Below, piece after piece: positions 1 through 12,345 of a DNA stretch of 64,000 nt (position 1 is its first letter; each line of letters opens with the position of its first letter). Below the pieces are notes generated by a model, which had not been told where the DNA came from, searched no databases, and saw nothing but the letters and a program-made list of their open reading frames with translations. Source of the DNA: Alectoria sarmentosa (taxonomy: Eukaryota > Ascomycota > Lecanoromycetes > Lecanorales > Parmeliaceae); the NCBI GenBank assembly GCA_009733775.1, contig WOGZ01000014.1:124001-188000 (forward strand), written 5' to 3'. The translations under genes were made by a program, and so were the position numbers.

Positions 1-1900
1 CACATCAAAATCAGTGGCCTTATGCAAGGTTTGAGGATCGAAGAATTGAGATCTGCGAGTCGATTTCATATGCTCATTGTTTTCTCGACAGTCATTGCGT
101 TCACACATCTACTGTTGATGTCGGTCACCACGTTCGCAACCACAAGTCACCATCTAGACACCGCTAGAATCTTCACGTCCCTTCGTATCTGCTTTTGCTA
201 TTGAATCCGTTAACGCAATTATTTCAGTGGATTCCTCAGATCATAGCTGCTGCTACCTGCTTTGGACGAGTGGAGGAGTTCCTCGAAACAGCCTCTCAGA
301 TTGATGGTCGGAACGTGAGGGTGATACGAGAGGTTGCGTCCAACGATACAACCGCTTACAGCGACGCAGCCATTGTCATTCGGAATGGTCAATTTGGTCG
401 GGAAGAGGGCAAGTTTGAGCAACATCAATCTGAGTTTTCCAAGATCGAGATTGACAGTAGTCGTGGGTCCAATGGCTTCCGGAAAATCCACACTTTGCAA
501 AGTGCTCCTTGGAGGAAATCCTACCGCCGAAGGCGACGTGACCTTTCATGAGAAGTTCTCGCACATCGGCTTCTGCGATCAGGTCCCATTTTTGACCAAC
601 GGCACTGTCAAAAAAAAAAAAACATCATCGGCTTTGCCATTTTCGATAGTACTTGGTACGACGAAGTTGTCGAAGCCACTGCCCCAAGACAAGATCTCGG
701 CACCTTCCCAGAAGGCGACCAGTCTATAATTGGTACAAACGGCAAGATCTTGAGTAATTGGCAACAGCAGCGAGTCGCTATGGCACGAGCTCTGTACGCA
801 AGACCTAATTTGTATGTATTCGACTATACCTTAAGTAGACTTGACGCCACTACCGAAGACCATGTTTTTCGCAGGGTGTTTCGACCGAATGGTCCACTTC
901 GGCGGTATCAAGCCACTGTCGTATTGTTTTCTCCCTCGGTCAAGCATCTTGCGTCTGCCGACCACATCGTCGTTTTAGGAGCTAAAGGAACAGTCCTTGA
1001 CGAAGGAGGCTTCCAGCCACTTTCCGTGGACGAGAAGTATTTCCATAGTCTCCTGGTCAACCCCACAATCGCACAGGCAATGGGGAAAGAGATCGAAGAG
1101 AACTCGATTGAAAGAAACGTTGGTAGCCCTCCAAAAGCGCCAGAGCCTACTCCGGAACTCGGCGACCGAGCAAGACAAATCAAAGATATTGCTGCATTCC
1201 GTCATTACTTCTCACTCCTAGGATTGCATTTACTTGTACCATTCCTAGCTTTCGGCATGATATGCGGCTTCCTTTACGACTTCTTCTCCATCTGGCTCAA
1301 ATTTTGGTCCAGATGCCATCGGAGGAGTGGCCACGGTATGGGAGAATTGAGGTTGATGGGGTGTCTGCTGGATATGGCGGCAAGCCCGAAGCTCACGTCT
1401 ACGGTAACGGCGAGAAACACGGCCAATCGCTAGCTCTGAATATTATCAAAATTTCCATAGCGTCTGGCGAGAAGGTAGGAGTCTGCGGACAAACCGGAAG
1501 CGGCAAAGCATCTCTTCTCCTCCTCTTCCTCGGCCTACTCGAGCCCTTGAACCCAACCAATCACTCCATCTTCATCGATAGCCTGCCACTGCGTCTGATT
1601 AACCGTCCCATGCTTCGACCTCGTCTCATCGCTGTTCCTCAGACGCCTTTTTTGCTACCTGACGGCCACTCATTTCGGGAAATCTCGACCCGTACGATGG
1701 GGCCGAGGAGGCTGAGTGCGAGGATGTCGTGAGCTAGGGGCAGAAGCAGCTTTTCAGTCTAGCAAAGGATGCTGTTGGAAAAAGAGGGTAGTCTATTTGG
1801 GGAGCTGTTTGATATTAAGTAGACTAGACGAGGGTTTGATGGCGAAGCAGAGAAAGCTGATCTCATCCGTTGTGAGTCCTAGCAGAGTGTCAAGGTGAAT
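1..1900 (+). pseudogene. Decayed ABCC-type (MRP-like) ABC transporter, 5' end outside window
   Basis: Pieces of a full-size ABC-C exporter follow each other in the right order but in changing frames. Around 22-330 lies the end of the first membrane domain, including a FGRVEEFLE-like linker. Around 390-600 is NBD1 with Walker A GPMASGKST. Around 620-1050 NBD1 continues in another frame with a degenerate signature (LSNWQQQR instead of LSGGQ) and an altered Walker B (FDYTLSRLD). From about 1340 there is NBD2 with Walker A GQTGSGKAS. Frames switch near 190, near 395, in a poly-A run at about 610-621, and near 1300. Most of the second membrane domain is missing, and the NBD2 signature region near 1730 carries in-frame stops. 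A working product is very unlikely. Sequencing error could explain the poly-A shift but not the lost domain or the motif decay. Confidence 0.85.
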
Positions 1901-2583
1901 TAGGTACGAGGATGAGTGGTGGTGATGCACTAGAGGAACTGCTCAGATGGTTCAGGAAGATGGCGGTGCCCGGCCACGACTGATCACCCTTCTGGCTCTC
2001 AGTCGTGCAACATTACAAACTTGCCCCCGCTTTCTGTGTATATACACCTTTTTGATGGATGGTGGATGTACACCTCTCAGGAGAAAGGCTGGGATAGGGT
2101 TGCTGATTATTGCTGAAATTGAACCAAGAGAGTGACTTCCCGTAGTCCGGTACTACTTTAGTACTACTTTACAAGAGAACATTCACATGTGCACCTCTTG
2201 AGAAGCCGCTAGCAAGATGAAGGTGAGACGTTGGTTATAGCCGAAGTGAAAGGGAAATAGGATTGGTCAGAGCATTTAATGATTATTGAAATTACTCCCG
2301 TTCGCATAATGTACAAGCCAGGTCTGGTTATGGACCATGCTTACTGTGGGTTTGACGGCTTAGACACCGAAATCGTGGTCGGATTTCATTCCGGATCTAC
2401 CCAAGTGAGAATCGACGAGAGCATGCGGGTTCATTGCCATGCTAGACCAAGCAGATGTAACCATCATGTATCTAACAACGCCAACATCAGCAGCATACTT
2501 TATGCCTTTACCACTGACTTCGCTCTGCATGATGTGTACTTCATACCCCGTCGTCGACCACCATGGTTCCATCGACCCAGAAT
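1901..2583. other. Intergenic, no gene seen
   Basis: This stretch follows the ABC pseudogene and precedes the 3' end of RPL19. Only short unconserved open frames are present. A short tandem TACTACTTTAG motif occurs near 2150-2171. Confidence 0.6.
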
Positions 2584-3485
2584 CTACTCCTTCTTCGCCT
2601 CCTCCTCCTCCACCTCGCCAGTCAGCGCATTCCTCTTTGTCTGAATACGCTCCTGTCTCCTCTCGCGTGCTGCCTTGGTCTTGTCGCGCTTGGCTTGCAT
2701 CTCCTCCTTCAAGATACGCTCACGTTGCTTCTCGGCCTTGGCCTTGTGGATCTACAAAGAGGCCTGTCAGAGGAATATATTGTACAATTGTAGGGGAGTA
2801 ATGACTCACGTGCTCAACCAGTGCTCGCTTGTGTTTGAAGGTGTTACCCTTGCTTAGGTGGTAGAGCTCGTGGTAGAGGTGTTTGTCAATTTTCCCGGAT
2901 GCACGGTATTTGACCAAGAGGCGGCGCAGGACTCGGAGGCGGCGCATCCAGAGCACTTGGCTAGATAATAACAACCAAGTCAGCCTGATGTTCCTTGATG
3001 ATCCTATAGCTCATCCCATTGCCTTGCAATACAGCCCACAGAATGCAGAGGTTTGCCCTACCTAGGCATTCTAGCATCACTCGTACCCTTCCTCTTTCCA
3101 AAGCCTCTATGTCTCCCAATTCGTCGAGCGGCGGTCAATTCCCTCGCACGCGCACGCGAGTGCATGGTGACTTGCTTGCGGATGATGAGACCATCGGACA
3201 CGAGCTTACGGATTGTCTGGCGGGAGTTGGCGTTGGAAATTTCATTCATTTCGTTGGGGTCGAGCCAGATCTTGCGCTTGCCGCAGCCAACGACGGAGGC
3301 CGCGAGGCGCTTTTGGGTTCGGAGATTGACCCTATGAAAGAGTGTTGGTTAGCTGGGGAGCTGATTTGGTGATAAGAGGGGCATCAGCATTTATGCAGGG
3401 TCTCGACACGCTGGGAACGACCAGACGTGACGGATAGCCCATGACGCTTTCTGAGTAAAGCTCAAGGGTGACAAGCAACTTACAT
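2584..3485 (-). CDS. RPL19: 60S ribosomal protein L19 (eL19)
   Basis: Cytosolic large-subunit ribosomal protein eL19. Four coding exons read on the minus strand: 3484-3485, 3062-3331, 2810-2960 and 2584-2751, giving 196 aa, the usual length (about 189-196). Family blocks are plain: GCGKRKIWLDPNE near the N terminus, NSRQTIRKLVSDGLII, GRHRGFGKRKGT, LWMRRLRVLRRLLVKYR and a charged C-terminal helix ending EVEEEEAKKE. The first coding exon holds only the A and T of the start codon; the G comes from exon 2, so splicing builds the AUG (donor GTAAGT, acceptor CATAG). All introns are GT-AG and all phases agree. It is transcribed in the same direction as GCN1 upstream of it, 417 bp away. Intron-rich 5' ends are normal for highly expressed fungal ribosomal protein genes. 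Confidence 0.96.
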
Positions 3486-3902
3486 CTTGGATGGCTGGCT
3501 GTAATTGTCGATGAATGATGCTGTACTGATGAGAATGGTGTCGTCAAAGTGTGGGCTTGTCTAGCGCGAGACTAAGCGAGGATCTACATTTCCGCCAAGA
3601 CTTGGGGGTTTCCCGAGGCGGGCAGGCCAATTTTTAATAAGAGCTGAGTTTATTGGCAATCTCTCATGTCAATTTGACTCCGTGATTGAATAGATGTACT
3701 GTGGTATAGAGCTTTTCTACGTTTTGCTTATTTGACAACAGGATATCTACTTATGTCTAAGACTATTTATACCGCCTCATCACTCATCAAGGATCACTGA
3801 CATGCAGATGTCGCTTTATGAACCGCCTCGCTATGCTCAACAATCCATTTTTGCAAACGCTGGTTTTGTAATTCGTCGAGTTCGTGTCCCGTTGTCACAT
3901 TA
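3486..3902. promoter_or_regulatory. RPL19 upstream region / GCN1 3' flank
   Basis: The gap lies between the GCN1 stop codon and the RPL19 start on the same strand, so it should hold the GCN1 terminator and the RPL19 promoter. No specific box could be assigned by eye. Confidence 0.4.
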
Positions 3903-6900
3903 TCAGTCATCACTGGAGGTCTTCTCCCCAAGGTCCACCTTTCCCACACTCCATATCTCCCTTTCGTCTTCTCGTTCATCATTAGACAGTCCCAGTCCAC
4001 CCTGACCGCCTTCGGCTTCTTTCCGCTCCCTTGCTTGCGTTCCGAGTCTCACTGCCACTCGTTTGAAATAGTCACTCATGCTCCTCTTCGTCGTTGGGTT
4101 CATTCCTGCTCCAACCCCAGCCATATAGTTGTCGAACATCTCGCTTTCGCTCTCCACGACTGAAAATATTGATAGGAAAGCAGCCTCGGCAGCTAGCTTG
4201 ACCGGGATCACCGGATCGCGGACACTGGCAAATGTTGGGGGTGCGAGGACTGGAAGGTAGGGTCTAGTGAGATCGCAGTCCATGCGGCTGACTGTACGAA
4301 TGACAACCAGAGATAGACGTCGAGTGTCTACTGGGCCCCCGGGTGCAATGGCTGCAGCTAGAGCCTCGATGATAGCTTCGCTTGATTCGAGGTCCTTGGA
4401 GTTCTTTGGCGTTAGCAGGTATTTTCCTGCAGCGAGGACGCAATTGTCGGAGATAAAAGTCTACGAAATTATTAGCTAGGCATGTTCGCATTGGAAATAC
4501 CGAGGACTTGCGTTTTTGCTGCGAATTCCATGGCAAATGATATTCGGAGTTTCTGAGGGAAAGTGCTCGGTCAATGTAGCGGGTGAGTCAAGAAGTACTG
4601 AGTTAAGATTCAACGCCGTGGCGTTACTCATGCGGGTAGTAAGCACACGCGTCTTGATAAGACTAGAGGCGTCGAATGTGGCTGGGAGACTTTTGATCAA
4701 AGCACCGAAAAGCCTGGCATGGGTGATGACCATTGAATCATCCGTCTGACTAACATCGCCATCGATGAGCCCGAGGATCGAATTTCTTGAAGCTTCATTC
4801 ATGTTTGCTCCAGCCTTGCTTACGACTTCGTACAAGGCTTTAAGCATTGCCTTTTGCACGCCTGAATCTGCTGTCTTTGATCCTGTCACTAGTTCTGCGA
4901 TCAACGGATCTATACGAGGTGTCATTGTGATGAGAGTTCCAAGGGCCTTTGCCGCTCTAGACCTCAGCACCTCGCTGGAGGTATCTGCCAAGGACTTTGC
5001 GAAAGTGCGCTGCAGCTGTGGCAGAAATGGCTTCAAAAAGGTTGGTATCTTCTCCAGAAGATTGTTCAGTGTCAGCAAGATCGCAGCTTTGACGTCGACC
5101 GAGCGCTCGGAAACAACCCTGATGAGCGGTCCAGTTATCTGCGTGACGAACGGCTTGAGCGAGTCTGCATTGGTACGATCGATTATGTCGGAGATCGCCA
5201 AGGCTGCGTGGATACGCTGGTCGGCGGTACCGTTCATAAGACCCTGTAAGAAGATTGGAAGGATAGCGTTGATACCTTTTGGCAGCAAGAAGCCAGGTAG
5301 ATTATGACCAGACACTCCCACTTGTTGTAAAATTTGGCGTGTTGAAAATACAAGGGCCTCCATCTCTTCTTTCTTTAGGCGCCTTGTAAGCTCTGACAGG
5401 GCAAGCCAAGCAGCCTTTATAACCTCTGTGTCTGAGTCGTCGAATGAAATGAGTAGGACGCGGATGAGGTCTTGGTGGTAGCGGGAGTAATCAATGTCAG
5501 ACCGGGCAAAGAAGTTGCTCAGTCGGACATTGACCCTTGCACGTTTGCGGTGGTCATTGTTCTTTACCAGAGAAAGTACTACGCTCATTGCAGTATTGAG
5601 ACCATCGTATTCATCCATCGATAATAAGATAGAGTCAAACGAGTTTTCGAGCTCAGATCGCAGTGCATCATCCCTGCAGACAATAATGTTATCCATTAAA
5701 GCATTCAAGATAGCAGGTAATCTTCTCGTCATGGCTGGCCCAGCAACTTCTGAAAGGGAAGCTATTGCCCTTGCATTGAATGAAGAGATCGGCGAGATCA
5801 ATAGCGTTGGTACGAGGTTGGGTAGAATGATGTTCGATCGTGTATTATCGGTAAGCAGAGTCAGTAACGCGGAGAGTGCGGTGTCAGCCTCGCCTTCTGT
5901 GCGGAGCAGATTCAGAAGATATGGTAAGACCTGGTCTACAGCCCTCTTTCCAAGTATCTTTTGCAACGAATCGAATGCATCTGCGGCTGCTTCTCGCACC
6001 TCATCATCAGAATCTACAAGCGCAACGCGCACCACGGATATCAGTGTCTTCTCATAATCTTCGAGCGCTTCTTCAGAAGCCGATGAGATGATTTCTTTGA
6101 GTGCTATGCAGATACCTTGCTTGCTGTCCGCGTCATTGGATGTTTGGAGGCCTTCCTCGAGCGTTGGAAGTAAACTTGCGAGGACCCCTTCTCCGGATTT
6201 TCTGATGAGTTCACCCAGAGCGTTACCTGCAATGACCTTCTGCTCCATATTTGAACTCGCGAGACGTCGGATAAGGAGCGGCGTAAGCGTAGGAATAAGC
6301 TCCTTGAGGGTCCGAGGAGTTGCAACGAGGGCCTTCCAAACGTTGATAGCAGCAGTTCGAACAAGACCTGAAGTGTCGCAGCGGCAAATGTAGAGAGATG
6401 AGAGAATCTTGTTCCGCTTGTCTTCTCCGAGGACCTCGAGCAGAGACTGCCCAGCTTCTGCAGCGCCCCCCTCCTCTTCATCTTGTTCCGTCTTGCCACT
6501 TATGCCGGTCAGATTGAACAGGAGGTCACCGACTAGTTCGACGGAACTCAGGCGTATGCGATAGCTATCGTCTGCAAGGCCTCGATCGAGCTCCGGGAGG
6601 AGTAGGTCAATGGCTTTGGTGGCAAAGTTCTTGACGAGCAGTCTGCCTGCTCTCAGGGACGTTTCTCTGATCGACTCAACCTCGTCGGCTAAGCCGGACA
6701 AGATGGGAGGTATAATCTTGCTCAAGTAAGAAGCAAAGCTGTTCCCGAAGCAGGCTGGCAAGTAGATGAATAAAGACATGAAGCCTTCCCGCACGGTGGG
6801 CTTCGCGCTGGCAACATTTTGGAGGATGGTTGGCAAGGTCTCTTCAAGTCGACCTGTGCCAAGACCAGCAAGAACTTCGCTTAGTGCTTGAGCAGAGCCC

Positions 6901-9900
6901 AATCTGTCTCCAGCCCCTGTGTCAGATTTCAAAGTAGACATAAGACTGGGGATCAAGTCTGGTAGCGAATCTTCACCAAGTTTTTCCACCAAAGATCCTA
7001 GCGCTTTGGAAGCGGTGGCACGTGTAGCAGGAACTGGGTCAACTATGGCGAGCTTCAAACCAGCAACAAGAACGGGAAGGTGAGGTGTGACATCCTTTCG
7101 CTCAGTCAAATGGGCCAAGCTCCCAATAATTTGTGCTGACTTTCGTTTGGTAGCTGACCTATCTCCTAAACCTCTCTCGAGTATGCGAACAATAAGAGCC
7201 AAGGAAGGCGAGTCGAGGTAGTGGACGAATGAGACCTTTATGAGTGCGTCTAGTGCTTCGTCGGTATGCTTGGTGGGATCACTGAGCGCTTTCAGCAGGA
7301 TGTTGACTAGTCCTTTGACTTCTGGGTTGCTGATGACCTCGCCGAATCGTTGCAAACTTCTATTGGCCGACAGTCTAACTTCCTTATGGCTGTCGCTCAG
7401 AACACCAGTCAAAGGTGGTATGATGTCTGGAAGGCTCAAGGCTAATTGTTGGGGGTCGAGATACGCCATGGCGCCTAGTGAATCACAGGCACCTTTCTTG
7501 CTTCTCCACTGCGACTCTTCAAGTCCTTCCAGTAGCGTTGGGAGTATTATCTTGACTCCATACGAGCTGAGGCTTGCGAAGCAGGTTTTCGAGGTATCTA
7601 GACAGGCTTCACGTACGTCAGCAGTGGTGTCGCCGAAACTGGCGAGTAGCTGTGGGACGATCTGGATAATGTATGGCTCGAAAGTACGCCCAAGGATCAA
7701 AGCCAAAAGCTCATATGCGAACAGTGCTCCTTGTCGATGATTTTGGTCCTTCTTGTTGTCGATGGCAACATTCAGCGTAGACATGATCCGAAACTCCCGT
7801 AGAGAAGAGACTCCTTTTCCCTTCACAATTCCAGCGAGGCCATATGCACCACCCCTACGTGCCGCGTACTTCTTGGACTGTAGTAGCTGGTCTAGCGCAG
7901 ATTGGATGTATTCCGAGGTATTGTGGCTAGATGTTTGCACTAATGCGGGAAGACAGCCAGCGACAGCATACTGAACGGTCTCCGACGGTGTCTTGAGCGT
8001 GGTAAGAAGCCGTTGCACGACCTTGGGTACTCGGTCATCACCCTCTCGAAGATGGCGAGCCAAGGCACCATAGAGAATGACTACCGCTTCACTGACAAGG
8101 TCGGAGACGTTGGCGTTGGTGTCAGACTCATCGAGAGCTGCTTCAAACATTCGCATGAGCTGTTCCACTTGCACAGCTCCATGCAATTTCATGATTTTTG
8201 TGGCTGCTTCAATCATCTGGTCCCGTACTGTGGGGTTCTGATCTCCAATCGCGCTGTCTTTGATGAGAAAATCGATAAATGGGACGAGCTTTGTAATGTC
8301 AAAAGTAGCGGCCATTGCACCAAAAGCTAGGGCAATGCCACTTCGGTTCTCCCACGGATCAGCAAGATTTGTCTTCTTTAGCATCCCAAACGCGTCCCGC
8401 TCTGGTAATCGCGGCTTGGCCAGCTCACGATATTGCTCCTCCAATTGATCTACTACTCGAGTAAATACATTGTGGTCCTGGCCAGCAGCCTCTGCCAATG
8501 CTCGTGATGCAGCACGTCGTAATTGTCGGTCCTGACTCGCAAGATAAGGTACCATTGTGAACGCGTGTTCTGATTCTGCTTCAAGCCCATTCTCTTGCCA
8601 GATGAGGTGGCCAAGCTCCACGTTTTCGTCCAAATCGTCGTGACATGCCAACCAGATCTCGTCAAAATAGTCGGCTTCAGTTAAGTCCATATGATCTCGA
8701 ATGGCTTGTAGGATCGCAGTCCTAACCGAGACTTGGGGCACTATGCTGCCTTTCAATAGTGTTGCGACCTCTTCTGAGGTGGCATTCTCGGAAATCGATC
8801 GGCATACGTCCGAAATAGTGTCCTTGATGATTTTGTAGTGCTGGGAGAAGCGCTGCATTGACTCGATTAAAAGCTTCAGAAGTTGGTCACGCGGGAGTTG
8901 CTTGTCTGTAACTGTGTTCTCAATTAGTGTGAGTTTCAACCCCAGTGAAAAGGGACGACGAGCAGATTCTGCCGGGAGCGGAGAGCTAGAAGTACCAACG
9001 TTACACAAAAGTAAGATCTAAAACTTACATGCATCCGTATGAAACGACAAAATTTCTAACGATAGTGTGATCTGTTCATCGGCTTCATCCCCTGCTGGTC
9101 GAGCAATGCCGCTCTGTTGGAGTACAGCAAAGACCAATGGCAGCAGGTAGATGAGGGAAGTGCTGTCAAAGGGGCGTTGCTCGCTCGCAAAGCGAAGTCG
9201 GTATAGCAATCTTGTAATAAGATCTCCTAAGGGTTCTTCCATAAGTTCCTCTGGAAGAGTAGAAGACCCCAGAGCTCGAAGAGTGGCAATCCCAATAAAA
9301 GGTCTCAGAGACCCAAGTCTGGACGACACGAAGCGGGAGCATTCCAGATAAGTGTCGTCAGCAGCGGGACCTACCAGACGCCCTGTGCCAGCAGCAATAA
9401 CATTGAGTAAAGCCTGCAATGCTTGACTCAGCCACAGACCCGGATCGACTGGCGGACCAATGGCAAGTGCCCGTACAAATCCAATTCCATTCCGGAGTCT
9501 TGACTCCAATTTATGTACATCTGTTCTTATGGATGCCTCTTTTGTCAATTGAGCCTGGACTTTTGCCTTCTCATCTGGCGTGAGCTTACGGTCTTGACCT
9601 TTCTTTTGCGCAACCTGACTTCGGATTTCTTCCTCCCACTTCATCGTATCATAGTCTTTTGCGTTCTTGTCGCTAGCATAATTATGGGATTTGGAGCTGA
9701 GGACGTCCACAAATGCCGTCCCTTCCCGTGTCCGAGCTATCGCGATCTCTGTCGGACCGTACCGTCGCAGCTCATCAGTGGAGAGGTTACTATTGATTAT
9801 GCCAACAAGAGCGGGCGTGATTGTGTCAGGAGCGACGAATGCCAACTCGGCTGCAGTGTTGTAGGCCGCGAGCTTGACCATGGTGGAAGGCGCAGGGCCT

Positions 9901-12124
9901 CCAATAGGTGTTAGACAACGGTCAACCATTTGCAAGCACTCCGTGACGTCTGTGCGGGCAATGGTGCCTGGGTCCTGGCCCACTCTCAAGCATGTGTCGA
10001 TCCAATGCACTCGCGGGAGTATCTCTGGGCGACAGAGGACAAGCATGTTGATAAGTTGATTTTGCATCGAATCATGATCTTGCTGCTTGGGATCTTGCTT
10101 CGGAGGGCAGATAGACCGCACTGCTAGGAACAACCGTGAAGTGCCGCTCTTTACTGAAAACGCCGCATTATCTTTCTCTGATAACTCCGTTTGCCGACGC
10201 CAGTTCCAAAGGCCTTGGATAACCATGTGCGAGATCATTTTACTCCGCTGTGACCAGACATCGGTCAGGGCAGTCATTGCTTCATTCCTCACGATGGGAG
10301 GAATGCCAGCTGCCGCGATCAGATATAGGAAAGTCTGTGTCCAGGCATCCTTGATATCCGCAGATGCTTTTTCAAGGTCATTTGAGCAGGCTACCAAAGC
10401 GCGAATGACCCATGAAAGATCTTCGTGGCTTGACAGCTTTGTATACACTCGGTGGTTGAGGAGGAAAGACGATTGAGAAAGTGCCCGATCGTAGATCTTA
10501 GCTTTGCGTAATGAAGCTCTGATGGCTTCATTCCCAGAGATTCGTAGCATAATAGGGCATAGCGCGGTGGTTGTGAAAGCAGCTACGGCCAGTGGTCCAG
10601 CGACAATAGGGTTCTGCGCAACCTCATCGAAGATCTGTAATAATCTTGGGGCTAAGCTCTCCACAAAGTGGGCGACGTCAGGGGCGGTTTCGGGGGCCTG
10701 TTTCGATGGGTGATGGCTTCGGCCCGCAACCTTCCACAAAAGATCTCCTGCACTCGAGGCCCAGATCTTCCTGACACCAGACTTCTTATCGCTCAAACCC
10801 TTGTAGAATGCATCTTCCACGTCCTTTGCGTATTCTTTCTTGAGGCCCTGTGAAGAAGAAGAAAGGACCATCAGAGCGTATTGAGTCGTCAAGGCAGAGA
10901 CCTCGGCAGCCAAGGCGGTCTCGTTGTGTTCTTTGTCTGCTGATTTAGTGATTGTTTGGCAGATGGCTTCTGATTTCGATGAAACGTATGGTACTTGAGC
11001 CAGCATACGTGCTTGCACTAGACGTTGCTCTACCACAGTAAGCTTAGAGAACGATGCTGATAGGTCCTCTGCGATCTTTCCCAGAAACCTTTCCTCTCGG
11101 CCGTGACTAATAAGAGCTGCAAACGCTGAAGAGGCTCCGTCACGCACTGCCGCATTTTGAGACTTGGTGTTGGATAGCAAGGGTTTGAGCAGATGGTCTG
11201 CTATGATCTCGGCCAAGTCCACTTCAGAAGATAGAGAATGGACCATGGGCGGTACCAGATTTTGCACGACTTCGGGTGCTCTCAAAAGAGCTTTCTCGAG
11301 TGTGGGTATGACTTCCTTACGGAGGTCTGCAGCTGTGGTAAAGTTCTCGAAGAAGTCGTTCAAGGCATTGGCAATGTGTGACGGTATAGCTGTTCGAGAT
11401 CCAAGAATCTCCCGTACATAGAAAGCATAGTATTGATCTTTGACCAAGACAGGCTTTTTCCTGCGGGCACATGCCCCAGCTATAATTCCCAAGAGGACCG
11501 CTGTCCGATTTCCAAGTGGTTGGTCTTTAGCTGTGAGTTGCCTGATAATCGCAGGAATCCTGGTTTCATCCTCAAGGAGTCTTCGAACAGCACGTCTTGC
11601 GATCACGATAGCAGATCGTTTGACTGTTCTCTTGCCAGAAAAAAGGCACGCCTCCACCACCCTAGCGAATGACAAACACAGTTGTTGTTGATCAGACTTT
11701 TCCCATGCTCTTGGCAATATGATTGATCCCCACTCGACTAGAACGAAAGCGTTGGAGGCAGCTAGTCCATGCTTCGCCGTTTCCCTGCGATAACAATTCA
11801 CCAATGCTGGAAGAACAGAGGCGTAATCGCCATTGTCCAGGAAAGCTTGTATACACGACTGCACGGCACGGCGTGAGACTCGATCATTGTAGTAGGGATA
11901 AGTCAGGAAAAGGATGTCGATAATCTCGACGATGGAGTCTTGTGATGCTTCTGTGGGCGGTCAGCTACCTCAGCGAACGTTCTTCAACGGTTCTTACCTG
12001 ACTGTAGAATCTGTTGATGGAGGGTTGCTAGCCCGGTTCCACGCCTTTTGGTAGAACTTGAGAGCAGTGCCTCACGTAGGTAGCTGAGACTGATGCTCTT
12101 GCTGTCTTGACCCCCATTTTCCAT
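3903..12124 (-). CDS. GCN1: GCN1, ribosome-associated activator of the eIF2-alpha kinase GCN2
   Basis: Giant HEAT-repeat protein that binds ribosomes and, with GCN20, passes the uncharged-tRNA signal to the kinase GCN2. Four exons on the minus strand: 11998-12124, 9029-11950, 4512-8911 and 3903-4460. All phases agree and give 2668 aa, nearly the length of yeast Gcn1. The central EF3-like region is highly conserved (for example TLLEGLEESQWRSKKGACDSLGAMA), followed by repeated HEAT units. The C terminus ends in the family-typical acidic segment (GLSNDEREDEREIWSVGK). Introns are 47, 117 and 51 nt. The 117-nt intron joins HTDA to FTDKQLPRD; a shorter stop-free reading across the site breaks conservation. 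The last intron starts with GC instead of GT; the only nearby GT donor gives the wrong phase. The start codon lies 221 bp from that of the divergent helicase gene. Confidence 0.96.
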
Positions 12125-12345
12125 GACGTCGAAATCGCGAATCCATGAGTGAGGTACAGGCCCAATGTCTTAACAATTCTCGTGGTATGTGTATTCGTAG
12201 TCTCAGCACAGAAAAAAAGATCTCATATTTTACGTGTAGGACAAATGCCAAGCATACAAGTACTCTATGCGCTTGGGGGTCTGACTCTGAGGTCTCACTT
12301 ACATGGGATCATTATCCACCAGGACGCCATACAAATGCTACTAAA
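12125..12345. promoter_or_regulatory. Divergent promoter between GCN1 and the DHX29-like helicase
   Basis: Only 221 bp separate two divergent start codons, so both core promoters and both 5' UTRs must share this segment. An upstream in-frame ATG at 12145 exists for the helicase, but the residues it adds look unlike the family, so the ATG at 12346 was preferred. Confidence 0.6.

Noticed and set aside
8929..9017. Short intron (GTTTTAG...TTCTAG) in GCN1 giving a different junction
   Set aside because: It gives non-conserved residues; the 117-nt intron 8912-9028 joins HTDA to F-TDKQLPRD, matching the family.
12145..12345. Upstream in-frame ATG extending the helicase by 67 codons
   Set aside because: The added residues are Cys/His/Ser-rich and unlike the family; the lysine-rich start at 12346 is typical. 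It would also overrun the GCN1 promoter.
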